Origin: CAZMRF01 sp964568735
Lineage (GTDB): Bacteria > Acidobacteriota > Polarisedimenticolia > JACPZX01
Direction: 5' to 3'
Assembly (NCBI GenBank): GCA_964568735.1
Contig: CAZMRF010000049.1
Coordinates: forward strand, 1 to 38,803
Length of the DNA: 38,803 nt
The notes beneath the pieces were generated by a model. It searched no databases, was not told the DNA's origin, and worked only from the letters and a program-made list of their open reading frames with translations. The position numbers and the translations under genes were made by a program. Of the stretch, positions 32,208-38,803 are shown in pieces (positions within the stretch are counted from its first letter, which is position 1; each line of letters starts with the position of its first letter).

Positions 32208-32386
32208 GGCCAAGTCGCTGGTTCCATGAGCCTTATTCAGCCCTCCCGGCCGCCCCTCGCCGACGGCAAGGACCGGCCGGGGTGTCCGTTTGTGCTTCTG
32301 GGATTCCACCGGCACTAGCTTTGCCCCCCGTCAGGCGGTCGAATCCCCGTCCGCCAAGCCCTCATCTGCGGAGAGGAGACAGGAAG

Positions 32387-34471
32387 ATGGTGGTCAGGAG
32401 ACGCCCGGGAGAACGCTTGATGATCCTGGCGGGGATCCTGGGTTTTCTTCTCGCCGCGTTTCCAGTCCCAGGGCAGGCCGAGGAGCCGGCCGCCTCGACG
32501 CCGGGTGCGCGTCCTTCGCGCGGTGCGCATCGCCACAGCCTCGAGCGCGCGCCGCGTCCCGCCCTCGTTCCGGAGAGCCTGGCCCGGCAGCTCCCTCGCT
32601 ATCCCTTTCCGGCGGCCCCTGCCGAGGTCGATGAAGCCGCGACAATCGCAGGACGATGGGCCGCGGAGGAAGTCTCGCGCCGACTGGGTCGTCGGATCTT
32701 CTACCGAGCGGGGTTCTACGACGGCACCCATCTCGCGCTCGAGATCCTCCCTGCATTCCCGGGAGACTACGCGGAGGGGTTGCGCGATGGCGCCCGCGAT
32801 CCGGGCGGATGGAGCCAAGGTCAGATCGCCGGAACGACGGCAGCCGAAGAGATCTCTGGAGGCGAGGCGACGCTCCGGGTCGAGGAGCAGTTCATGGACC
32901 TCTCGGCCGAACCGATCTTCGACGCGCGGGGGGTGGTGCCTCCATGGCGTGCGATGACCCCAGGCATCGAGCCTCCCTCGATCGGCGAGGTCTTCAGAGA
33001 GGTCGCCGCCGACCACGTCCCCGGCCTGGACCCCACCTGGTCGGATGCCTTCCACGCATGGCGCTTCGATCCATCGAGCCTTCACGAGTGCAGCGGCTAC
33101 GCGGATTTCCTCGAGGAGCGCTGGGCCGATCCGGAGCCTGCGTTCGATCTCTGGCTCGAGGTGCCCCGCCGCTCGGCTCCCTACCGCAACCTTGATCTTC
33201 CAGCCGACAAGCAGCGATTCAAAGAGGTCTTCCGGGCCGCCTATGCCTCCCGGCTCGCGATGCTCTACGACGAAGAACTGGTCCTCTCCTACGAGATCGG
33301 TCACGGTGACGGCTGGAGCTGGGGCTCCGTCGTGGTCGCGGAGTGGCGCTACCGGTCGGGCTATGCGGAGGGATTCAACCAGGCTTCGCTCACCGCCGCG
33401 GCAGCGGCCTATTCCGCGCTCTATCCGAGCGCCTACCAGCGCCATTACGAGGATCAGTTCAGGAGCTGGTCCCGGATGAGCGCTCCGGGGATCGTCTCCC
33501 TCCGCATCGGGGACGGGAGCGACGATGGGATCTTCCAGCCCGGCGAAGCGGTCCTGGCCTGGCTGGAGCTCGCCAACTACGGGGGCGCACCGGGACGCTG
33601 GAGCGCCGTGATATCGAGCGATCTGATCGAAGAGGCCGCCGAGGTCACTCTGGATGTGCCCGCGCGACACGTGGCCTCCCCGGCCGGGCCGATCGGCTTG
33701 AAGCTCCGGGAGGAATTGCCGCGGGGGCGTGGCTCCGCGATCACGGTCACGGTCGGTGATCTCCGGCGCGATGCGCCCCTGGTCGTCTCCTATCCTCTCT
33801 CGCTGACCGGGGTCGTGCGGCTCAGCGGACTGGACCTCGGCGCAGGGAGGGCCGTGGCCGAGGTCGAGGTAGCGAACCGGAGCCGGAGGCCTCTCAGCGG
33901 CAACCTCGCCCTCTTTCAAATGACGCCCCTGGAGGCCACGCCCGAAGCCGCGCGGCTCGACGACCTCAGGCCCGGTGAGACACGCTCCGCCTCCTTCAGG
34001 CTGGAAGGGCTCGAGCCGCTGGCCGCGCTGTCGGGGGAGGTCGAGATGCGCTTCGAGCTGACGAGCGGTGCGACGCGCCATGACGAGCTCCGCTGGTCGT
34101 TTCCCTCGCTCGCGCTCGACCTCGAGTCGAGGGAGCTGGAGCGCTTCCTCGTGGCGCTCGCGATGGACCGGAGCGCTCCCGGGCCCGAGGTCAGCGCCGC
34201 CATCGATCTCGCGCTCGAGCGCGTGGCCGCCGACTGGTCGGCGGCGACGGTGGAGGAGGGCAACCCTTACAAGCACGACTACGAGGAGCGTGACAGCACG
34301 ACGGCCCTGGGCGAGCTCGTGAGAGCCTATCAGAGGGAACGCGCGCACCTCGTCAACCGGGAGGTCTTCGAGCGGCTCGGTGGTGAGATCGAGACCATGG
34401 CCGAGAGCCTGCCTGGCTCTCACCCGTTCCTCAGGAAGTACCTCCTCAGGCTCGCCCGCCAGCTCGGATAG
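32387..34471 (+). CDS. large secreted protein with CARDB-like region, function unknown
   Basis: A 694-residue exported protein. The signal sequence (about 12-31, ending GQAEE) follows a basic N-terminus. The first half has aromatic, acidic stretches with a repeated Y-A-E-G phrase (DYAEGLRDGARD and GYAEGFNQASLT). From about 375, SLRIGDGSDDGIFQPGEAVL and then AWLELANYGGAPGRW look like a CARDB-type beta-sandwich, and at least one further beta domain follows. The final 100 residues are helical (RELERFLVALAMDR, GELVRAYQRERAHL). ATG 32387 has AGGAGA/AGGAAG upstream. I recognise no family name and no catalytic motif. It stands alone between the small RNA and rarA. Confidence 0.8.
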   Translation: MVVRRRPGERLMILAGILGFLLAAFPVPGQAEEPAASTPGARPSRGAHRHSLERAPRPALVPESLARQLPRYPFPAAPAEVDEAATIAGRWAAEEVSRRLGRRIFYRAGFYDGTHLALEILPAFPGDYAEGLRDGARDPGGWSQGQIAGTTAAEEISGGEATLRVEEQFMDLSAEPIFDARGVVPPWRAMTPGIEPPSIGEVFREVAADHVPGLDPTWSDAFHAWRFDPSSLHECSGYADFLEERWADPEPAFDLWLEVPRRSAPYRNLDLPADKQRFKEVFRAAYASRLAMLYDEELVLSYEIGHGDGWSWGSVVVAEWRYRSGYAEGFNQASLTAAAAAYSALYPSAYQRHYEDQFRSWSRMSAPGIVSLRIGDGSDDGIFQPGEAVLAWLELANYGGAPGRWSAVISSDLIEEAAEVTLDVPARHVASPAGPIGLKLREELPRGRGSAITVTVGDLRRDAPLVVSYPLSLTGVVRLSGLDLGAGRAVAEVEVANRSRRPLSGNLALFQMTPLEATPEAARLDDLRPGETRSASFRLEGLEPLAALSGEVEMRFELTSGATRHDELRWSFPSLALDLESRELERFLVALAMDRSAPGPEVSAAIDLALERVAADWSAATVEEGNPYKHDYEERDSTTALGELVRAYQRERAHLVNREVFERLGGEIETMAESLPGSHPFLRKYLLRLARQLG

Positions 34472-34639
34472 CCGATACTCCACGGTTGAAGCGTCGGCCC
34501 TCTACCGACATCGCAGTCACAGGGATCACCGCAATCCGCCTCCCGTCGCCCTGGCGATTGCGCCAGGCGCCGGGGTCGGTTCGTTCGGCTAAACTCCGGG
34601 GCGACGTCACTATTCCCTGCCCAGCGCGGCTGAGCCGAT

Positions 34640-36025
34640 ATGAGCCAGAGCCTCTTCCCCGAGATGGACGGCGCCTCCTCCCGCGATCCGCGCGCCGATC
34701 CTCCCGCCGACTCACCCCTGGCCGACAGGATGCGCCCGCGCAGCCTTGACGAGCTCGAGGGGCAGGAGGCGCTCGTCGGCCCGGGCACGATCCTGCGCCG
34801 CTCCATCGAGGCGGACGAGCTGCGATCCGTGATCTTCTGGGGGCCACCCGGCTCGGGGAAGACCACGCTCGCATGGATCATCGCCCGGCAGACCCGTGCC
34901 CGATTCGTCCCCTTCAGCGCCGTCGTCGCCGGAGTCAAGGAGATCAAGGCGGTCATGGCCGAGGCGGAGGCCTGGCGGCGCTCCTCCTCGCGCCGGACGA
35001 TCCTCTTCGTCGACGAGATCCACCGCTTCAATCGAGGGCAGCAGGATGCCTTCCTGCCCTACGTCGAGCGCGGCGACATCGTCCTCATCGGTGCGACGAC
35101 GGAGAACCCCAGCTTCGAGGTGAACGCGGCCCTGCTGTCGCGCTCCAAGGTCTACGTCCTCAAGGCGCTCGACGACGAGGCGCTGGTGAGGATCCTCCGC
35201 CGCGCGCTCGCGGAGGAGCGGGGCCTCGGCGCGCTGAGGGTCGAAGCTCCCGAGGGAATCCTCCGTGAGATGGCCGGCCGATCGCAGGGAGACGCACGCC
35301 TCGCCCTGAACACCCTGGAGCTCGCCGCGGGGGCGGCCCCCGAGCAGGAGGGCCGCCGGACGATCACGAAGGAGATCCTCGCGGACGCGCTGCAGCGCTC
35401 CGCCCTCTACTACGACAAGGCCGGCGAGGAGCACTTCAACCTCATCTCGGCGCTGCACAAGTCGATGCGCTCTTCGGATCCCGACGCGGCGCTCTACTGG
35501 GTGGCGCGGATGATCGAGGGTGGGGAGGATCCGCTCTACATCGCGCGGAGGATCGTGCGGTTCGCGAGCGAGGATGTCGGCAACGCCGATCCAAGGGCCC
35601 TCGCGGTGAGCATCGCAGCACGGGAGGCCGTGCACTTCCTCGGTCTTCCCGAGGGAGCCCTGGCCCTGGCGCAGGCGGCCGTCTACTGCGCGACCGCTCC
35701 CAAGAGCGACGCCATCTACCGTGCCTGGGGCGAGGCGGTGCAGGCCATCAGGGAGGGGAGCACGGACTCCGTCCCCATGAATATCCGCAACGCGCCGACG
35801 GGGCTCATGGCTCACCTCGGCTACGGGAAGGGCTACCAGCACGCGCACGATGACGAGGAGGCCGTCACCGACATGGAGTGCCTGCCGCCCTCGGTGAGGG
35901 GGCGCCGCTTCTACCGGCCGACAGAGCGAGGGTACGAGAAGACCGTCCGCCAGCTCATGCAGGAGCGCGAGCGGCTCCGCGCCGAGCGCCGCGCAGGTAA
36001 GAAATCGGGACCCCCGGAAGGCTGA
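34640..36025 (+). CDS. rarA: replication-associated recombination protein A (MgsA/RarA AAA+ ATPase)
   Basis: A clamp-loader-like AAA+ ATPase of 461 residues acting at stalled replication forks. Walker A GPPGSGKTT (68-76), Walker B ILFVDEIHRFNRGQQDAF (from 121), the sensor-1 region GATTENPSFEVNAALLSR and the C-terminal tetramerisation part with SDPDAALYWVARMIEGGEDP are all present. The N-terminus MSQSLFPEMD holds a QSLF segment in the place where E. coli RarA has its clamp-contact peptide. ATG 34640 has no Shine-Dalgarno; a TAAACT (34590-34595) is a possible -10. It converges with the reductase gene across 17 bp. Confidence 0.96.
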   Translation: MSQSLFPEMDGASSRDPRADPPADSPLADRMRPRSLDELEGQEALVGPGTILRRSIEADELRSVIFWGPPGSGKTTLAWIIARQTRARFVPFSAVVAGVKEIKAVMAEAEAWRRSSSRRTILFVDEIHRFNRGQQDAFLPYVERGDIVLIGATTENPSFEVNAALLSRSKVYVLKALDDEALVRILRRALAEERGLGALRVEAPEGILREMAGRSQGDARLALNTLELAAGAAPEQEGRRTITKEILADALQRSALYYDKAGEEHFNLISALHKSMRSSDPDAALYWVARMIEGGEDPLYIARRIVRFASEDVGNADPRALAVSIAAREAVHFLGLPEGALALAQAAVYCATAPKSDAIYRAWGEAVQAIREGSTDSVPMNIRNAPTGLMAHLGYGKGYQHAHDDEEAVTDMECLPPSVRGRRFYRPTERGYEKTVRQLMQERERLRAERRAGKKSGPPEG

Positions 36026-36042
36026 GCGCCTCTGCGAGGCGG

Positions 36043-36894
36043 CTACCAGTACTCCTCGGCGTGGATGTTCCCGAGCGCGCGGGGCGAGTCGGACAGGAAC
36101 CCGCGCTCCACGAGCGCCTCGCGGGTCATCTCGATCATCCCCGGGTTGCCGCAGAGGAAGACGTGGAACTCGTCGGGAGAGAGGCTCGCGCCCGTCCTCT
36201 CCTCGACGACGCCGGAGACCAGGACATCCTGGACGTAGCCCGTCCGGCCGCGCCAGGTCGGATCCTCTCCCGGCCGCGACACGACGGGTATGTAGACCAT
36301 GTTGGAGCAGAGCCGGGAGAGAGCTGTCAGCTCCGTGCGGTAGCCCAGGTCCCACGAGTAGCGTGCACCATGCAGGACCACGAAGCGCCTCGCGCCGCCG
36401 CATGTCATCTCGGAGCGGAGCATGCTCATGTAGGGAGCGAGGCCGGTGCCGGTGCCCGCCAGCAGCACATGCCGATCCGCGGGCACGCGCCCCAGCGTGA
36501 AGAGCCCCGCCGCCCTCGTGCCGACGAAGAGCCGGTCCCGGATCCCGAGCCGGAAAAGCCGCGGCGTGAGGCTCCCGCTGTTCACGAGGTTCAGGTAGAA
36601 CTCCAGGTACTCTCCCGCCTCGCTCGTGGAGGCGATTGAGTAGGCGCGGCGGATCAACTTGCCCGGCTCGGGCGGAGGATCTTCAGAAGAGGCTCCCTCC
36701 ACGCGGGGCGCCGCGGGCTCGAGCCCGAGGACCGTGTACTGGCCTGATTCGAACTCGAAGAGGGACCGATCCGTCACCACGCGAAGGATGATCAGGCCAG
36801 GAGCGACCTCAATTCTCTGCGTAACGGTCGCGTTGTAGGAGAAGCTGCCGTTCTCATGGGCCGAGGGGACCGGCACTGAATGAAGACCGTTCAC
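36043..36894 (-). CDS. fpr: ferredoxin/flavodoxin-NADP(+) reductase
   Basis: A flavoprotein of 283 residues moving electrons between NADPH and ferredoxin or flavodoxin. The FAD motif is RRAYSIAST. The NADP-binding loop is LAGTGTGLAPYMSMLR. The C-terminal FLCGNPGMIEMTREALVERG and the terminal aromatic in HAEEYW match the bacterial Fpr class. GTG 36894 is chosen for GGGAG 5 nt upstream and the normal family length. ATG 36990 would add 32 low-complexity residues. An insertion around GLEPAAPRVEGASSEDPPPE lies between the first strands and the FAD motif and looks like a flexible loop. Confidence 0.93.
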   Translation of the reverse strand: MNGLHSVPVPSAHENGSFSYNATVTQRIEVAPGLIILRVVTDRSLFEFESGQYTVLGLEPAAPRVEGASSEDPPPEPGKLIRRAYSIASTSEAGEYLEFYLNLVNSGSLTPRLFRLGIRDRLFVGTRAAGLFTLGRVPADRHVLLAGTGTGLAPYMSMLRSEMTCGGARRFVVLHGARYSWDLGYRTELTALSRLCSNMVYIPVVSRPGEDPTWRGRTGYVQDVLVSGVVEERTGASLSPDEFHVFLCGNPGMIEMTREALVERGFLSDSPRALGNIHAEEYW

Positions 36895-37018
36895 AAGGAC
36901 TCCCGCCTCGCTCCTGTCATGCGCCCCAGGATCCCCGGCAGCGACGCCTCCGGCCGCGGGCTTCGCGAGTCTCCGGCCGCGTGGCGTCATGGATCCCAGC
37001 ACGAGGATGGCCCGATTC

Positions 37019-37046
37019 AATCTTGTCGGCACCCGGAGAGTGTCAA
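37019..37046 (-). promoter_or_regulatory. promoter candidate for fpr
   Basis: A perfect TTGACA, a 16-bp spacer and a weak AAGATT (3 of 6). The distance to the preferred GTG start is about 120 nt. Confidence 0.35.
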
Positions 37047-37159
37047 GACAGCGACGGGGGATCGAGTGAAGGCGCATCCCGGAATCCGTTGGCGCGCAAG
37101 GGCGATCCGGAGCTTGTCGGGAATCGTCGCCTCGTCGGGCAAGTCGGGATGCGTCTGGC

Positions 37160-37188
37160 TTGACGGGTTTTCTGGCCGCACCAATACT
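37160..37188 (+). promoter_or_regulatory. promoter of the beta-barrel protein gene
   Basis: TTGACG (37160-37165), a 17-bp spacer and AATACT (37183-37188). The predicted start is near 37195, with a leader of about 66 nt and AGGAGG 8 nt before ATG 37261. Confidence 0.55.
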
Positions 37189-37260
37189 CAGCCACTCCGC
37201 GAGGCCGCAGGGCACGGCGGCCATCAACTCGAATCAGTAAACAGGCAGGAGGTATTGCAG

Positions 37261-37803
37261 ATGAAGCGAGCGGTTCTGACGGTGGCTGTGGCGTCCCTGC
37301 TCTTCATGCCGAAGGCATACGCCGGATTCCTGGTGGGCGCGAGCGTGGGCCAGGCGGGAGTCGACATCCAGGATTCGAATGCAGACTTCAACGAAGACGA
37401 CACGGGGTTCAGCGCCCGGGTCGGTTACCGGTTCTTCAAGTTCTTCGGGGTGGAGGCCGGCTACGTGGACTTCGGCAGCCCCGAAGGGGATGTCGGCAAC
37501 AACGTGAACCTCGAAGCGGACGCCACCGGCTGGGACATCTACGCGGTGGGAGTCATCCCCATCACGAGGCTGGAGATCTTCGGCAAGGTCGGCTACTTCG
37601 ACTGGGACTTCGACTCGGATCTCTCGAACGGATCCTCCGCGAGCGGAGACGGCAAGGACCTGAGCTATGGCGTAGGCATCGGCCTCCACGTGCTCGGGCC
37701 CTTCCACATTCGCGCGGAATACGAGGTCTTCAAGATCAACGTCGATGACACGGACGACTCCGAGCTGAGCATGGTCAGCATCGGCGCCGATTTCCGGTTC
37801 TAG
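37261..37803 (+). CDS. outer-membrane beta-barrel protein (OmpA/OmpX-like fold)
   Basis: A 180-residue porin-like protein. The signal peptide (1-21) ends at AYA-GF. Alternating amphipathic strands follow (GFSARVGYRFFKFFGVEAGY, WDIYAVGVIP, LEIFGKVGYFDWDFD, SYGVGIGLHV, FHIRAEYEVFKINV). It ends in Phe (GADFRF), the insertion signal read by the BAM complex. About eight strands fit the small outer-membrane barrel family. Loops are Asp/Asn/Ser-rich, for example DLSNGSSASGDGKD. ATG 37261 has AGGAGG 8 nt upstream. It is a single-gene unit with its own promoter and terminator. Confidence 0.92.
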   Translation: MKRAVLTVAVASLLFMPKAYAGFLVGASVGQAGVDIQDSNADFNEDDTGFSARVGYRFFKFFGVEAGYVDFGSPEGDVGNNVNLEADATGWDIYAVGVIPITRLEIFGKVGYFDWDFDSDLSNGSSASGDGKDLSYGVGIGLHVLGPFHIRAEYEVFKINVDDTDDSELSMVSIGADFRF

Positions 37804-37846
37804 GTTTCGCGCGGCGCCCTCTCGATCGGCGCTGCGCCGGATCACA

Positions 37847-37884
37847 AGGGGCGGGAGCGTTCCGACGCTCCCGCCCTTCTTGTT
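37847..37884 (+). terminator. intrinsic terminator after the beta-barrel gene
   Basis: GGGCGGGAGCGT (37849-37860) pairs perfectly with ACGCTCCCGCCC (37865-37876) around the loop TCCG. It is followed by TTCTTGTT. The stem is 12 bp and it lies about 45 bp after the stop. Confidence 0.9.
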
Positions 37885-38005
37885 CCGCGCCACAATTCCG
37901 CATCTTCCCGGAGCGCGGTGCGCTGCTTCCACCGGCTCGACCCCCAGAGCGCCAGCGTCCGATCAAGAATGTTCCCCGGTGTTCGCCCTGTTTCGCCGCC
38001 TGGAA

Positions 38006-38014
38006 TGCTAGAAT
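38006..38014 (+). promoter_or_regulatory. extended -10 promoter of the topoisomerase VI B gene
   Basis: TGCTAGAAT is an extended -10 (TGn-TAGAAT) with no clear -35. The predicted start is near 38021. GGGAGG (38032-38037) lies 6 nt before ATG 38044. Confidence 0.5.
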
Positions 38015-38043
38015 CCGCGCCGGTTCTCGAAGGGAGGCACGGA

Positions 38044-38803
38044 ATGACGAAGCGCGCGGCCGGCCGGAAGGCGGCCGGCTCCCCGGGCAGGTCGAACCCT
38101 GGAGGCAGGGTCGCTGACCCCGCGACGACAGGGGTGGACCCGAGGAAAAGTTCGCCTGCAGCCCCCCGCGGCCGGGAAGTGCGGCAGCGTCGCGCGGCCA
38201 AGGTCGTCCAGATGGACCTCTTCACGCAGGCGCGTGAAGCGGACGGTGATGGAGCCTCCCGTACGGAGCCGGCTGCCGTGAGAGGCGCTGCCCGTCGCGG
38301 AACACCCGCCGACGCGAAGCAGGTAGGAGTACCTGGATCCAGCCGGGGCAAGCCATCTCAAGTCCGGGGAAAGGCTGCATCCGGAGGCAAGGTGCCTGCC
38401 CGGAGAGGCGCGGCCGACGCCACAACTGCCGCGGAGGCGCCCGCCGCCGATGGCGCTGGGAATCCCCACCCCCCCCGCCGCCGCGAGAGCGCGGAGACGA
38501 TGGCCGCGCGCCAGCGCGAGATCTCGGTGTCCGAGTTCTTCACGAAGAACCGGCACCTGCTCGGCTTCGACAACCCCGTCAAGGCGCTCCTCACCGCGAC
38601 GAAGGAGGCCGTCGACAACTCGCTCGACGCCTGCGAAGAGGCGGGCATCCTCCCGGAGCTGGAGATCGTCATCCAGGAGATCCAGGAGGATCGCTTCCGG
38701 CTCACCGTCACCGACAACGGCCCCGGCATCCTCAAGAACCAGATCCCGAAGATCTTCGGCAAGCTCCTCTACGGCTCGAAGTTCCACGCGCTGAAGCAAT
38801 CGG
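38044..38803 (+). CDS. top6B: DNA topoisomerase VI subunit B, N-terminal part, with basic tail
   Basis: The frame runs off the window after 253 residues. From about residue 155 it matches Top6B: AARQREISVSEFFTKNRHLL, then the GHKL ATP site KEAVDNSLDACEEAGILPE (N-box Asn192) and DNGPGI (224-229), and IPKIFGKLLYGSKFH. This ATPase subunit gates the DNA-cleaving Spo11-like A subunit, presumably encoded downstream. Residues 1-150 are an Ala/Gly/Lys/Arg/Pro-rich tail resembling histone-H1-like tails, with QMDLF at 56-60, close to the clamp-binding consensus QL(S/D)LF. ATG 38044 has GGGAGG and a promoter. ATG 38500 (residue 153, GGAG upstream) would give a tail-less protein and cannot be ruled out. 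Confidence 0.93.
   Translation, partial: MTKRAAGRKAAGSPGRSNPGGRVADPATTGVDPRKSSPAAPRGREVRQRRAAKVVQMDLFTQAREADGDGASRTEPAAVRGAARRGTPADAKQVGVPGSSRGKPSQVRGKAASGGKVPARRGAADATTAAEAPAADGAGNPHPPRRRESAETMAARQREISVSEFFTKNRHLLGFDNPVKALLTATKEAVDNSLDACEEAGILPELEIVIQEIQEDRFRLTVTDNGPGILKNQIPKIFGKLLYGSKFHALKQS

Larger units (their letters stand above)
36895..37260. other. divergent intergenic region between fpr and the beta-barrel gene
   Basis: This 366-bp stretch holds no convincing gene, although a minus-strand frame stays open through it. It contains the rightward promoter 37160-37188 and a leftward candidate: TTGACA (37046-37041) with AAGATT (37024-37019) at 16 bp, giving fpr a leader of about 118 nt. 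Confidence 0.5.

Noticed and set aside
32315..34483. Long minus-strand open frame of about 720 codons opposite the secreted protein gene
   Set aside because: No domain motifs and shadow-type composition; the plus-strand frame has a signal peptide, Shine-Dalgarno and protein-like domains.
1..38803. tRNA genes, CRISPR arrays, insertion sequences, integrases or attachment repeats
   Set aside because: No T-loop/anticodon patterns, regularly spaced repeats, transposase or recombinase motifs were found on either strand.

Overview
This is a 38.8 kb stretch of high-GC, gene-dense bacterial chromosome. It holds 34 protein genes (two of them cut by the window ends), one strong small-RNA candidate and no tRNA, rRNA, CRISPR array or recognisable mobile element. 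An outer-membrane beta-barrel, a Tat/lipoprotein molybdoenzyme, lipoproteins and lipid-sugar transferases point to a Gram-negative cell envelope. A topoisomerase VI B subunit, a FecR-DUF6600 protein, very high GC and frequent GTG/TTG starts fit Acidobacteriota, Myxococcota or a related candidate phylum. I cannot place it more precisely by reading.

Layout. (1) 1-1.6 kb: a short Nudix hydrolase and a dGTPase diverge from a 53-bp gap. (2) 1.7-6.3 kb: an amidohydrolase and a 3-hydroxyacyl-CoA dehydrogenase face left. A two-subunit molybdenum hydroxylase (IorA/IorB type) faces right. (3) 6.3-11.0 kb: a TTGACA promoter drives aldehyde dehydrogenase, two enoyl-CoA hydratases, a zinc alcohol dehydrogenase and a stand-alone HATPase protein. 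This looks like degradation of an aldehyde or aromatic/alicyclic acid through CoA thioesters. (4) 11.3-13.0 kb: a REC-GAF-HATPase signalling protein whose H-box histidine is missing. (5) 13.0-19.1 kb, leftward: two GT83 (ArnT-like) integral-membrane glycosyltransferases, a GT2 transferase and an asparagine synthetase, probably for envelope glycan or lipid decoration. (6) 19.3-26.4 kb: mostly secreted or membrane proteins of unclear role, including a PAP2 homologue with its catalytic Gly-His changed to Ala-Ala and a malate-dehydrogenase-like protein that has lost its active site. (7) 26.7-31.9 kb, rightward: cyclic-nucleotide-binding protein, peptide deformylase, methionyl-tRNA formyltransferase, a PD40 lipoprotein and RsmB. 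(8) 31.95-32.1 kb: an intergenic small RNA on the minus strand, with its own promoter and intrinsic terminator. (9) 32.4-38.8 kb: a large secreted protein, RarA, ferredoxin-NADP reductase, a beta-barrel protein with a textbook terminator, and the N-terminus of topoisomerase VI subunit B carrying a basic tail with a sliding-clamp-like QMDLF motif.

Two recurring themes stand out. Operon neighbours are often joined by 4-bp NTGA overlaps with non-ATG starts. Several promoter-proximal genes that lack a Shine-Dalgarno have a -10-like hexamer only 6-8 nt before the start codon, which suggests leaderless mRNAs. The most novel-looking items are the small RNA, the tailed topoisomerase VI B, and the group of proteins that keep a fold but have lost catalytic residues.
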